Assembly (NCBI GenBank): GCA_016784025.1
Contig: JADHVL010000004.1
Coordinates: forward strand, 62,001 to 126,000
Reading direction: 5' to 3'
DNA: 64,000 nt
Origin: Fidelibacterota bacterium
GTDB lineage: Bacteria > Fidelibacterota > UBA8477 > JABMPR01
Shown here piece by piece: positions 8,217 through 16,631 of the stretch. The translations under genes were made by a program, and so were the position numbers. The notes under the pieces were generated by a model, which was not told where the DNA came from, ran no database searches, and saw nothing but the letters and a program-made list of their open reading frames with translations. Position 1 is the stretch's first letter. Each line of letters begins with the position of its first letter.

Positions 8217-9239
8217 TTAATGCAGTTGACTTTTATAGGCAGCGATTAGCTTAGGTATCACATCTGTCAGATCACCATGAATCCCATAGTGGGCAACTTG
8301 AAAAATGGGAGCTTCCGCATCACTGTTGATGGCAATAATTTTTTGAGATTCCTGCATACCGGCACGATGTTGAATAGCTCCTGAAATACCAATAGCAATG
8401 TACAATTTGGGTCTTACGGTTGTCCCGGTCTGTCCCACCTGACGCTCAGAATTAATCAGTCCTGCATCTACAGCAGCACGTGAACCCGCTACTTCAGCAC
8501 CCAGTACTTTGGCCAGGTCCTTGATCAATTGAAATTTCTCAGGTGTATCTGCTCCATAACCCCCGGCCACAATAATTGGAGCCCCTTTAAGATTGACACT
8601 GGAAGCTTCCTGATGTTTCTCAATAATTTTTACGGCTATTTCAACGGGATCCAGCTCAACCTCTAAAGGGATGACAGTCCCCTTTCGGGATGCATCGGGC
8701 TCACCCATCTCCATGACACCTTCACGGATGGTGGCCATCTGGATTTCCACATCAGGTGAAATAATGGTGGCGATGATATTTCCACCAAAGGCTGGTCGAA
8801 TCTGCAGCAAGAGATCTTCGTGCTCGACCTTCCTGATGGTCAAAGTTTCAATCTTTAATTCTGTACAATCTGCAGTGAGTCCAGAACGGGTATGAGAAGC
8901 AACTCGAGGCGCAATATCTCTACCGATATGCGTGGCGCCAAAGAGCACGACCCGGGGTCTTTTTTCTTCAACCAGATTGGTTATCAGGTTTGCATAAGGC
9001 ATACTGCGAAAATCTTTGAGTTCCACGTCATCCAGGAGATAGACATTGTCTGCACCGTGGGCGAACAAGGTCTTAGTTAACCCCTCCACTTTATCTCCGA
9101 GTAGAACAGCACTTACCTGGGAGTTCATTTTCTCTGCCAGGGTTCTGGCTTTATGAAGTAATTCCAGACTGACATCAGCCATGACCCCATCAGTTTGCTC
9201 AGCAAACACCCATACCATATCTTTTAGTTTTGAATTCAT
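8217..9239 (-). CDS. etfA: Electron transfer flavoprotein alpha subunit
   Basis: A 340-residue FAD-binding subunit of ETF. The C-terminal FAD domain is clear: LGAEVAGSRAAVDAGL, the signature QVGQTGTTVRPKLYIAIGIS, then GAIQHRAGMQESQKIIAIN and IFQVAHYGIHGDL. The N-terminal ~190 residues form the alpha/beta domain shared with EtfB. The start lies 6 bp after the etfB stop, indicating tight co-translation. Together EtfAB carries electrons from acyl-CoA dehydrogenases to the respiratory chain; ETF:quinone oxidoreductase is not in the window. No extra ferredoxin domain or other sign of the electron-bifurcating type is seen. Confidence 0.95.
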   Translation of the reverse strand: MNSKLKDMVWVFAEQTDGVMADVSLELLHKARTLAEKMNSQVSAVLLGDKVEGLTKTLFAHGADNVYLLDDVELKDFRSMPYANLITNLVEEKRPRVVLFGATHIGRDIAPRVASHTRSGLTADCTELKIETLTIRKVEHEDLLLQIRPAFGGNIIATIISPDVEIQMATIREGVMEMGEPDASRKGTVIPLEVELDPVEIAVKIIEKHQEASSVNLKGAPIIVAGGYGADTPEKFQLIKDLAKVLGAEVAGSRAAVDAGLINSERQVGQTGTTVRPKLYIAIGISGAIQHRAGMQESQKIIAINSDAEAPIFQVAHYGIHGDLTDVIPKLIAAYKSQLH

Positions 9240-9245
9240 ATCATA

Positions 9246-10145
9246 TTATCCAAAGATGTGATCTTGCATCAGTTCAGTAATCATATCATTCATACCCTCT
9301 GGGGTGGCTGGAACTTTTTTAAATTCCGCCCCGCTGAGTATCACATTCTCCACCTTATGCACCTTAGTGGGAGATCCGGCCAGTCCACACCATTGGACAT
9401 CTGCATCGATATCTTCAATATTCCAGGTCTCGATGAGTAAATCGTCAGCTTTGACTTTTTCCATGAGTTCATCCATCCACACCAGATCATGGCTGTTATC
9501 CACAGTAGCTTCAATTTCGAATCTGGACTGTGCCCGTTTGTAAGTGCACAATCTTCTTACATCAAAAGGACGTGGTTCGGCTGCATCTTTTGTGACGGTG
9601 AGCAGGACAGGTAATGGTGCTTCCAGAATCTCATACCCATTTTTGATGGCGCGTTTGGCGCGAACAGTCCTCTTCTTCAAATCCAGATTTTGAACTTCTA
9701 AAGTGTAGGTAATCTGGGGGATGCCCAATTTTTCAGCGGTTTGTGGACCCACCTGAGCCGTATCGCCATCAATGGCCTGACGCCCACCAAAAATGAGGTC
9801 ATACTCACCTATACGATGGACGGCTTTATGTAATGCATATGAGGTAGCCAACGTATCTGCGGCTGCAAATCGACGATCACTTACCAATATTGCTCGATCC
9901 GCTCCCATGTATAAACATTCACGGAGCATATTGGCAGCATTGGGCGGGCCCATGGTCAAGGCAGTCACTTTACCACCATGCTTATCTTTTAAGCGTAGGG
10001 CCAGTTCCAGAGCTTCTTGATCCTCAGGATTAAAAATAGCCGGGAGTCTTGCTCTATTTACAGTTCCATCAGGACGCATGACCTCACCAGAAATATTTGA
10101 GGTATCTGGAACTTGTTTTACTAAAACTATTGTGTGAAGTGACAT
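9246..10145 (-). CDS. etfB: Electron transfer flavoprotein beta subunit
   Basis: A 299-residue partner of EtfA. It opens TIVLVKQVPDTSNISGEVM and carries the beta-subunit signature region ALELALRLKDKHGGKVTALT. The adenine-nucleotide (AMP or FAD) loop follows in FGGRQAIDGDTAQVGPQTAE. YEILEAPLPVLLTVTKDAAEPR matches the conserved recognition-loop neighbourhood. At 299 residues it is somewhat longer than the 250-260 typical of human and E. coli relatives; the extra length is C-terminal. TAGGAGAG before the ATG is a good ribosome site. It is the first gene of the etfB-etfA-acyl-CoA dehydrogenase run. Confidence 0.95.
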   Translation of the reverse strand: MSLHTIVLVKQVPDTSNISGEVMRPDGTVNRARLPAIFNPEDQEALELALRLKDKHGGKVTALTMGPPNAANMLRECLYMGADRAILVSDRRFAAADTLATSYALHKAVHRIGEYDLIFGGRQAIDGDTAQVGPQTAEKLGIPQITYTLEVQNLDLKKRTVRAKRAIKNGYEILEAPLPVLLTVTKDAAEPRPFDVRRLCTYKRAQSRFEIEATVDNSHDLVWMDELMEKVKADDLLIETWNIEDIDADVQWCGLAGSPTKVHKVENVILSGAEFKKVPATPEGMNDMITELMQDHIFG

Positions 10146-10217
10146 TAGCCATCTCTCCTAAGCAGTCAATTTGAGGCAATATAGACGGATACCTCACTTT
10201 TGAAAATGCTTACTTTG

Positions 10218-11591
10218 TCAAGTTTTTTTACTTGGAATAATTTTCCAGTTCAGTGGATTCAAAAATGTCTTCAACCAGAGGATATTGATGACAGTTCTTT
10301 CCCTTGAAACCTGGAAGCTGATCCAGATTCCCACCACAGCCATAATCCCATTAGGAGCCCACATGGCCAGGACTGGATCCATGTATCGACGATCAGCCAA
10401 CTCCTCCCCGGCTATCAACGCCGCCCAGTAGATGAAGAACATACCAATGGCCACGCCAATGGTACCACTGGATTTGCGGGTCATGATACCGAGGGGTACT
10501 CCTACCAATACAAACACGATACAGGTAACTGCCATGGCATATTTCTTATGAATTTCCACGAGATACTTATTTACCTGTTTCAAATAGCTATTCAGGAGGC
10601 GCTCCTGGCTCTCCAGTTTATCAACAGTACGATTCCAGACCCTGGTTCTGGCTTCAGTTGGTGTTTTTGTAGGGATGGGGATGCGTTTAATCGTATCCAT
10701 CAAAGCCATCATATCCACCAGTGTATCACCATTAAAGACTGGACTTTTGAGCCGGATACTATTCATTCTATCAATGGTTCGATTGAATCTTTCTTTATTC
10801 TCTTCAATCCTGACATACATCATGGCTGGTGTCATTTCGCGGTCGCCCCTGACCGCCGATTCCCGACGCTTTAATTCAAGATTATTAACCTTCACCGTGA
10901 GCCGGGTAGAGTCAAAATACTCCCGCTGATAATCATCCAGCTTATCCAGATCCAGGAGGTGCTTTTCACCGTTGTAAAGGGTGAAAATAATTTGACCGCC
11001 AATGGTTTCAGTACGACCTGTCTCTGCAAAAATAGAAACCTGTTCTCTGAGATCACTTTTTGAAAAGATGACCACACCGCTGAGACCCTCTTCAGTGACT
11101 TCATTTACACGAATATTATAGTCTGGTAGGTCATCAATAAAGTATCCGGGGACGATGTCCATATCGGGTCGTTTACGATAGATATCTGACCCGAGAAGTC
11201 GGGCACGATGGTTGACATCTGGTAGAATGGTTGTATTAAAATAGAGGGTGAAACTCCCCACCAGGATAGCAAAGACCAGGGCTGGTGCCATGATGCGGGG
11301 AAGTGAGATTCCACCGGATCGCATGGCAGTTACCTCATGATCAGTCGCGAGGCGTCCATACGCCAGTAGCACTGCAACCAAAACCGAGAGTGGAATTGCC
11401 AGAGCCAGAATCCAGGCCAGATTGAGAATGATATACTCAAGGATGACCAAAAAGGAAAGCCCCTTGCCTAATATTCGATCCATGGCTCGAATGATAAAGT
11501 TCACCAGAAAAATCATTGTCAGGACCAACAATGAATACATAAAGGGGGTGAGTAATTCCCGAAAAACGTATTTATCTAAGGTTTTAAACAT
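10218..11591 (-). CDS. LptF/LptG family permease (LPS export)
   Basis: A 457-residue inner-membrane protein of the YjgP/YjgQ family. LptF and LptG form the transmembrane part of the LptB2FG transporter that extracts LPS from the inner membrane. It opens MFKTLDKYVFRELLTPF, followed by TM helices at about 15-35, 55-80 and 100-120, a large periplasmic beta-jellyroll region (about 130-330), and three more TM helices near the C-terminus (YAMAVTCIVFVLVGVPLGIM, IGMFFIYWAALIAG, MAVVGIWISF). The conserved PLGI sequence after TM4 is present. Only one of the two paralogous permeases is in the window, so F or G is not assigned. Its first ~40 bp and upstream region occur again, decayed, at 12379-12470. 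Confidence 0.92.
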   Translation of the reverse strand: MFKTLDKYVFRELLTPFMYSLLVLTMIFLVNFIIRAMDRILGKGLSFLVILEYIILNLAWILALAIPLSVLVAVLLAYGRLATDHEVTAMRSGGISLPRIMAPALVFAILVGSFTLYFNTTILPDVNHRARLLGSDIYRKRPDMDIVPGYFIDDLPDYNIRVNEVTEEGLSGVVIFSKSDLREQVSIFAETGRTETIGGQIIFTLYNGEKHLLDLDKLDDYQREYFDSTRLTVKVNNLELKRRESAVRGDREMTPAMMYVRIEENKERFNRTIDRMNSIRLKSPVFNGDTLVDMMALMDTIKRIPIPTKTPTEARTRVWNRTVDKLESQERLLNSYLKQVNKYLVEIHKKYAMAVTCIVFVLVGVPLGIMTRKSSGTIGVAIGMFFIYWAALIAGEELADRRYMDPVLAMWAPNGIMAVVGIWISFQVSRERTVINILWLKTFLNPLNWKIIPSKKT

Positions 11592-11640
11592 CGTTCAAGT
11601 ATAGTAGGGATTGAGCGGGAGTCTATAAGAAAGATGTATT
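11550..11640. repeat. Direct repeat, intact copy (permease 5' end plus leader)
   Basis: This segment holds the first 14 codons of the LptF/G permease and about 50 bp of its upstream region. It aligns without gaps to 12379-12470 at roughly 88 percent identity (about 11 differences in 91 positions by eye). The two copies lie in the same orientation about 829 bp apart and bracket the barrel-like gene at 11718-12308. Confidence 0.85.
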
Positions 11641-11717
11641 TTTCAATGCTGAACAATTGCTGGGTCCAGGATGGTCGGCTCCTGGTTCAGTCTGTGCAAG
11701 GCGCTAGACGTGCATAT

Positions 11718-12308
11718 TTATTTGGTTAAACTCCCGATTCCCAAATTGAGAGTCACGCCGTAAAATGTTTCCAAACGATTAAAATTTGCATGTAAGGTGA
11801 AGCTTGTATTGATACAGCTGTATCCTGGTATTACCCAACTTAGTTCAACAGGTACTCCAATTGTAGATTTAACAGGATCCAACTTTCCTCCTGAACTGAA
11901 CCACCCGGGTTCATCATCTTTAATTACTCGACTACCTCCCACAGCTGCCAATCCACCAGATAATATGATGGTGATTTCTTCAGTCTCTTTAATTGAATAG
12001 CCATATAACATTCCTATGTCCCAAAACTCATCACTTAGATTTCCCGGAATAATTACCGTTTCATACTTGCTTTCGCCCCCAGTATTCATAGTAGCTCTCG
12101 CTGTAATTGATCCTCGACCTTGCTTTAAACTCACAGATAATCTAGCTGCTAACCCACCACCAAAGGATGTAAGCTCACCCCCACCCGCCGCGCTGATACC
12201 AACTCCACTTCCTATCCAAAAATCAGTAGGTTTTTCATGAGAATTTTGATCCTGCCCAAAAGCATTCATATTCAGCAATAACAAAGAGAGAAATAGAAAT
12301 GGTTTCAT
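11718..12308 (-). CDS. Secreted/outer-membrane barrel-like hypothetical protein
   Basis: A 196-residue protein with a signal peptide (MKPFLFLSLLLLNMNAFGQ, cleavage after AFG or FGQ). The mature part alternates polar and hydrophobic residues and is rich in Gly and Ser (IGSGVGISAAGGGELTSFGG, LAARLSVSLKQGRGSITARA). The final strand is VTLNLGIGSLTK. This is typical of a small outer-membrane beta-barrel, but no family is recognised. AGGAGGATGTT before the ATG is a strong ribosome site, so the gene is probably translated. It lies between two direct copies of the neighbouring permease 5' end, as if it had been inserted there. Confidence 0.6.
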   Translation of the reverse strand: MKPFLFLSLLLLNMNAFGQDQNSHEKPTDFWIGSGVGISAAGGGELTSFGGGLAARLSVSLKQGRGSITARATMNTGGESKYETVIIPGNLSDEFWDIGMLYGYSIKETEEITIILSGGLAAVGGSRVIKDDEPGWFSSGGKLDPVKSTIGVPVELSWVIPGYSCINTSFTLHANFNRLETFYGVTLNLGIGSLTK

Positions 12309-12378
12309 AACATCCTCCTATTATGTAAATACAAGTGGCACAACAATTTAGACTGCCAATTGGAAATATAAAATGATT

Positions 12379-12470
12379 GAGTAATTCCCTGAAAATGCAT
12401 TTATCTCAGGTTTTAAACATCGCTCAAGTATAGGAGGGATTGGGTGGGAGTCTATAAGAGAGATGAATTT
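12379..12470 (-). pseudogene. Decayed duplicate of the LptF/G permease 5' end
   Basis: Read on the minus strand from the ATG at 12420 it encodes MFKT, then a TGA stop, then DKCIFRELLN. The intact gene at 11591 reads MFKTLDKYVFRELLTP. One change (TTA to TGA) kills the frame, and similarity ends about 14 codons in. The ~50 bp upstream of the ATG is also conserved. This is a non-functional remnant, or a duplicated promoter/leader that still lies downstream of the decayed membrane gene. Confidence 0.85.
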
Positions 12471-12478
12471 TAGGGGTG

Positions 12479-12868
12479 CTAACTCGAAGTGTATGAGTCC
12501 AGGATAAACATGGGAACCAGAATTGATACATAGGCTAAAAAATCCCAGGGATCATAGGTGGAATCATATAGGTTAAAAAATTGTGCAATTTCTATCCCAA
12601 AGCACACCAGAAGAAAGATGGTTACTGTCTTTAAAGGTGTGAAGAATCGTGTCCATACATTTTGAGCATATGTTGTATATAGTCCTCTAATCAAAATGTA
12701 ATTTCAGGCTGGACCCACCATATCCAATACATAGCCAGACCAAAATTGCCCCAGATTTACCCATACAGTTGCCAGACCTGTTGCTCCACAAACAAATAGA
12801 CCTGCAGCCCAATAGGGTGCTAATTCATTGTGTATTTGCGCCTGGGATTTTGTTGTCTCACTGGTAAT
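12479..12868 (-). pseudogene. Disrupted small membrane protein (VanZ-like), in-frame TGA
   Basis: Read through, one frame encodes ~129 residues: ELAPYWAAGLFVCGATGLAT, then WVNLGQFWSGYVLDMVGPA, a TGA at 12706-12704, then NYILIRGLYTTYAQNVWTRF. It continues with two hydrophobic helices containing FGIEIAQFFNLYDSTYDPWD, a motif reminiscent of VanZ-like proteins. The sequence on both sides of the TGA reads as one protein, and TGG to TGA (Trp to stop) explains it simply. At the 5' end AAGGAG (12883-12878) sits 9 nt before ATT (12868), where an ATG would be expected, so the start codon may also be lost. The downstream half alone could start only at TTG (12694). I judge it a decaying pseudogene. Confidence 0.65.
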
Positions 12869-12917
12869 TTTGATTGTCTCCTTCGTCCATCACCCTAGGC
12901 ATACTGTCCAGGTTTGT

Positions 12918-13733
12918 CTAAGCAGGGGTGTTGGATTCTGCCTTACCTGTGCGACCTGACACGGCTTGTTTTCCAAATGTGAGACCTGCTATCCAGTCAT
13001 ACAGAAAGTCGGGAGCAGCCTTTATGAGATGGAGAAGCACTGCCATTTGCCAGGGAAAGGTGAATCGTTTTCTTTTTCTCGCTATAGCTCTTCTGATTTT
13101 ATGGCTGGCTTTGTCCACTTCCATGAGGAAAGGCATGGGGACCACATTTCTATCCGTCATGGGAGTTCTCACAAAACCAGGTCGAATGTCAGTTACAAAA
13201 ATACCAAAGGGGCGCACAGAAAATCGGAGCGATTCCAAATAGGTGATTAGGGCAGCTTTGGTTGCACTGTAAACTGCTGCACTGGGGGCACCTCTAAATC
13301 CGGCAATGCTGGAGACTCCCACAAGATGACCATGTCTGGCAATCACCATGAATTTTGCGAAATATTCAAGAGTTTGAGTGGCAGCGCGAAAGTTTAAGTC
13401 AATTACCTGATTCAGAACCTCGATATTCTTATCACCAGGGTATTGCATTTTGCCTCCCCAACCTGCGTTAGCAATGACAAGATCAAAACCACCCGACTCC
13501 TCTTGAGCAATCCCCAGCGCGCTCAGAAAGGCTGGTTCATCTGTGGCATCACAAATCAGGATATGGGCTTGTCCACCTGCCTTCTGAATTTCTCTTGCGA
13601 GATCGGTTAGTTTTGTTTCGGATCTTGCCAGGAGCCACAACTCGGCACCAGCTTTGCCATAATCCAAAGCCAATTGTCTCCCGATACCAGTACTGGCACC
13701 AGTGATAAAGATTTTATTGTTTTTAATCCCCAC
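12918..13733 (-). CDS. Short-chain dehydrogenase/reductase (classical SDR)
   Basis: About 271 residues. NADP-binding motif FITGASTGIGRQLALDYGKA, then the NAG motif in LVIANAGWGG, the catalytic Ser in GVSSIAGFRG and Tyr/Lys in YSATKAAL complete the SDR set. After the Rossmann fold, RPGFVRTPMT marks the substrate side. A C-terminal stretch of about 60 residues (WQMAVLLHLIKAAPDFLYDW) is amphipathic and may touch the membrane. The start is set at GTG 13733, where GAGGG stands 5 nt upstream; a TTG four codons earlier lacks a site. It follows the aldo/keto reductase by 12 bp, so the two are probably co-transcribed. Substrate unknown. Confidence 0.85.
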   Translation of the reverse strand: MGIKNNKIFITGASTGIGRQLALDYGKAGAELWLLARSETKLTDLAREIQKAGGQAHILICDATDEPAFLSALGIAQEESGGFDLVIANAGWGGKMQYPGDKNIEVLNQVIDLNFRAATQTLEYFAKFMVIARHGHLVGVSSIAGFRGAPSAAVYSATKAALITYLESLRFSVRPFGIFVTDIRPGFVRTPMTDRNVVPMPFLMEVDKASHKIRRAIARKRKRFTFPWQMAVLLHLIKAAPDFLYDWIAGLTFGKQAVSGRTGKAESNTPA

Positions 13734-13745
13734 TTTTTCCCTCAA

Positions 13746-14687
13746 TTATTTCAATGTGATTTCAGGCATATCTGAAGCACCACAATTCTCTTTCACCTGA
13801 TCCGGGGTTTTCCCACCAGGAATAGATACATGGCAGGCAGGATGGGAAATCCCAAAACGTAAAGCAATTTGAGCTGGGCTCCATTCTGGATAACGCGCGT
13901 ATAAATTATCCATGGACTCCATCTTAGTGAGATAGCTATCCAACTTTTCAGTATCCAGATTAAATCGTCTATGATCGTCACCTTCAAAGACACTTTTCCG
14001 ATCAAATTTTCCACTAAGCAATCCGAACAACATGGGAATGCGGACGATGACACCAACTCCATATTTAAGGGCTTCGGGGAAGAGCAATTTTTCAGCCTTG
14101 CGCTCTAGCAGGTTATAGCGAACCTGGATCACATCCAGTAGATCCTGATGTCGTTCAAGGAAGTAGGCCTGCTCCGACTCTTTGAAAGATTGGATGGAGA
14201 GGCCGGCATGTTGAATCTTACCCTGCTCCTTTAACCTGGTCAATGCTTCCCAGGGGTCATCCCACTCCAGTTTTTCAACATCGGGACTATGGAGCTGGAG
14301 AATATCCAGAGTTTCCACTCCGAGACGTTTAAGACTTTTCTCAGCTGCCTCAATGAGATATTCCTTTTTATAGTTCTGCTGGATGGCACCATAGCCGTCA
14401 TCAGTTTCTTTACCGGCATAGTAAAAGTCATTCCCTGCCTTGGTGGCAATGATGAGGTCACCTTTTCCACGTTCCTTTAAGACTTTTGCGATGAGATCCT
14501 CTGAATGACCAAAGCCATACACATCAGCTGTATCGATAAAGGTGACGCCTTCATCCAAAGCTGTGTGGAGAGCCTTTAGCGAAACCTCGTCATCTGTGGG
14601 TCCCCAATTCATTCCACCAATGGCCCAGGCTCCAAATCCCACTGTAGAGATCTTTGGTCCACGTTTTCCCAGTGTTGTATATTGCAT
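13746..14687 (-). CDS. Aldo/keto reductase
   Basis: A 313-residue NADPH-dependent TIM-barrel oxidoreductase. The catalytic tetrad is visible: Asp in FIDTADVYGFGHSEDL, Tyr in the same motif, Lys in LIIATKAG, and His in LDILQLHSPD. NADP-binding elements appear near the end (FGISHPACHVSIPGGKTPDQ). GGGGACATAATT precedes the ATG. It lies in tandem with the SDR; both could act on sugar or aldehyde substrates, but nothing in the sequence fixes this. A hairpin terminator separates it from the gene upstream (14765-15664). Confidence 0.9.
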   Translation of the reverse strand: MQYTTLGKRGPKISTVGFGAWAIGGMNWGPTDDEVSLKALHTALDEGVTFIDTADVYGFGHSEDLIAKVLKERGKGDLIIATKAGNDFYYAGKETDDGYGAIQQNYKKEYLIEAAEKSLKRLGVETLDILQLHSPDVEKLEWDDPWEALTRLKEQGKIQHAGLSIQSFKESEQAYFLERHQDLLDVIQVRYNLLERKAEKLLFPEALKYGVGVIVRIPMLFGLLSGKFDRKSVFEGDDHRRFNLDTEKLDSYLTKMESMDNLYARYPEWSPAQIALRFGISHPACHVSIPGGKTPDQVKENCGASDMPEITLK

Positions 14688-14702
14688 AATTATGTCCCCA
14701 TT

Positions 14703-14738
14703 TAAAAACTGCCCCGCTTTGAATCCAAAACGAGGCAG
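14703..14738 (-). terminator. Rho-independent terminator after the DUF302-like gene
   Basis: Read on the minus strand, CTGCCTCGTTTTG (14738-14726) pairs with CAAAGCGGGGCAG (14721-14709) through 13 pairs including two G-U. The loop is GATT and TTTTTA follows. It lies 27 bp past the stop of the gene at 14765 and before the aldo/keto reductase start. Confidence 0.85.
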
Positions 14739-14764
14739 GTTGTCGAGTGAATTATAATACTGGT

Positions 14765-15664
14765 CTACTCAGTGACTGAACGCATCAAGTCTTCAATATT
14801 GCCAGGAGTGGACATGATTTTAGAAAAGGTGGTCATGGTCAGATCAGGGAAAGCCAGAGCAATCCGATAGCGACCATGCATCATGACAGCAGTATTGCCC
14901 ATAAGTAGGATTTCATAAGGCAAGAACGCCGTATGTTTGGGTGTGCTGATATCAATAATGGGTAGAAAATGTTCTTCACCAGTTTCCCCACTCAAAGCAA
15001 TACCATAAAGTTTTAAATCCTGATCTGGAATTTCATAAGCATAGACAAGCTTTGTGTCTCCACCTTTGGATAATTTGGATTCAATAATGCTCTTCCCCAC
15101 GGAATAACTGGAAAATTCAGTGAGTTCAACCACATCCTGAAAGTATTCCATACCGAACATATAATGATACTTATTAATTTTTTGGGGTGTCATACCCTCT
15201 TTTGCACCAAAAGCTTCATCCTTTACCGTCCCTAATTCAGCCATGGCTTGCTTCAGTTTATCCTGAACCATGAGAAATTTATCTTCAACACCTGAAAAAT
15301 TCTTCTGGAAATAGGCATTCCCCAAATAAATGGGGTTTGTATATGAAATATTAACAGTGTCATTTTCAACAGTGAGACCTACCCGTAGGGCGGCAGCAAA
15401 TCCTGCTAATTCACCAATTTCTTGAACAGCCTCAATCATCTTAGAGGAATTAACAACGTAAACCCATCTCATTTCATCCATAGCAGGTTGATATTCACCC
15501 AGGATAGTAAAACCAGCAGCCACAAGTGCCTGACTGGTCTTTTCGCGAACCACATCCAGGGCTTCGGGACTCTGCGCACCCATGGTATATGGCTTTAACT
15601 CTTGCCCGATAAGCATACTACTTGTTACTACCAACACCATTGCTACGATAAATAAACGTTTCAT
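14765..15664 (-). CDS. Secreted DUF302-like protein
   Basis: A 299-residue exported protein with the signal peptide MKRLFIVAMVLVVTSSMLIG. The start is the ATG at 15664 because GAGGTGATTTTG precedes it; a longer frame upstream would overlap the lipid-kinase gene. The N-terminal mature part (TSQALVAAGFTILGEYQ, RWVYVVNSSKMIEAVQEIGE, ALRVGLTVENDTVNISYTNP) resembles the DUF302 fold. The second half (from about residue 150) resembles no family I know and contains LVYAYEIPDQDLKLYGIALS. Function unknown. It follows the lipid-kinase gene by 40 bp on the same strand. Confidence 0.6.
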   Translation of the reverse strand: MKRLFIVAMVLVVTSSMLIGQELKPYTMGAQSPEALDVVREKTSQALVAAGFTILGEYQPAMDEMRWVYVVNSSKMIEAVQEIGELAGFAAALRVGLTVENDTVNISYTNPIYLGNAYFQKNFSGVEDKFLMVQDKLKQAMAELGTVKDEAFGAKEGMTPQKINKYHYMFGMEYFQDVVELTEFSSYSVGKSIIESKLSKGGDTKLVYAYEIPDQDLKLYGIALSGETGEEHFLPIIDISTPKHTAFLPYEILLMGNTAVMMHGRYRIALAFPDLTMTTFSKIMSTPGNIEDLMRSVTE

Positions 15665-15704
15665 CAAAATCACCTCTGATCCTATATGGTTATTGCATAA
15701 TCTA

Positions 15705-16625
15705 TCAATTAAATCTGGAATCCGCTGACCAGTTTCCAATAATCTCCTGAGCCTTGGGAATCAGGCTAATCTTAAACGATTTCTGTCTTGGATCAAATGA
15801 TTCCCCATCAACGTGAGCTCTTATAGGATGATCACTCTCTATGGTCAATTCCTTGGTCTGGTGCATCTCTACTTCAGGTACCTGGTCTGCCGTACCATCA
15901 TACAGTTTCGCAAAATCCTGGATAATTCGAAACCTGGTAATGTTCTTCACATAACAAACATCAAAAAATCCATCGTCAATAATCGCTTTAGGGGTTAACT
16001 GCAAACCACCACCCACATTCCAACCATTGCCAATACTCATGAGAAAGACTTTCTCATCCATTTCAAGATCATTGAATTTGACTCGTAGAGGCATACGTCG
16101 ATAGGTGAGGAAGGCACCTCCGATGGCCAACAAATATTTGGGAGTACCTCTTAAGAAGGATAAAATGGCACCATAATCATTGGCCAGTCCTTCAAAACCC
16201 ATACCCAATACATTGACAAATCTTCGACCATTGACTTCACCAATATCAATTTTTTTGACATCATGGGCCAGGAGAACATCCACTGCAGCCTCAAGATCAC
16301 CTATTTTGATGGAACAAGTCCTGGCAAAATCATTTCCAGTACCAATGGGTATAATACCCATAGGTTTATTAAGGTCCGGCATCCCATTCACAATTTCATT
16401 GATTGTACCGTCACCCCCCACCGATACAACCACATCAAAACCAGAACCCACCTCTTTTACCAACTCAGTAGCGTGACCTCTTTCCTTAGTAAAGTGAAAT
16501 TCGTATTCAGCTTTACGTTCCCGTAGGAGACGTTCAATCTCTGGCAGGGCTTTCATGGTAGAGCGACTTCCGGCCTCTGGATTGACAATCAGTAAATAGC
16601 GATGTTTGGATGTGGATTCGGGCAT
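15705..16625 (-). CDS. Diacylglycerol kinase-like lipid kinase (YegS/DagK family)
   Basis: About 306 residues. The ATP-binding signature VVSVGGDGTINEIVNG is clear, and GIIPIGTGNDFARTCSI is the second conserved nucleotide loop. Later motifs include KKIDIGEVNGRRFVNVLGMG and the C-terminal AHVDGESF near the active site. The family phosphorylates diacylglycerol or related lipids at the cytoplasmic face. It starts 6 bp after the TldE-type gene, using ATG 16625 (GTG two codons earlier is possible). A second, divergent paralogue lies at 19626-20516. Confidence 0.9.
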   Translation of the reverse strand: MPESTSKHRYLLIVNPEAGSRSTMKALPEIERLLRERKAEYEFHFTKERGHATELVKEVGSGFDVVVSVGGDGTINEIVNGMPDLNKPMGIIPIGTGNDFARTCSIKIGDLEAAVDVLLAHDVKKIDIGEVNGRRFVNVLGMGFEGLANDYGAILSFLRGTPKYLLAIGGAFLTYRRMPLRVKFNDLEMDEKVFLMSIGNGWNVGGGLQLTPKAIIDDGFFDVCYVKNITRFRIIQDFAKLYDGTADQVPEVEMHQTKELTIESDHPIRAHVDGESFDPRQKSFKISLIPKAQEIIGNWSADSRFN

Positions 16626-16631
16626 AGGCAC

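Noticed and set aside
12704..12706. In-frame TGA as selenocysteine or recoding site
   Set aside because: No hairpin of bacterial SECIS type follows closely, the protein context is not a redox site, and a Trp-to-stop change is simpler.
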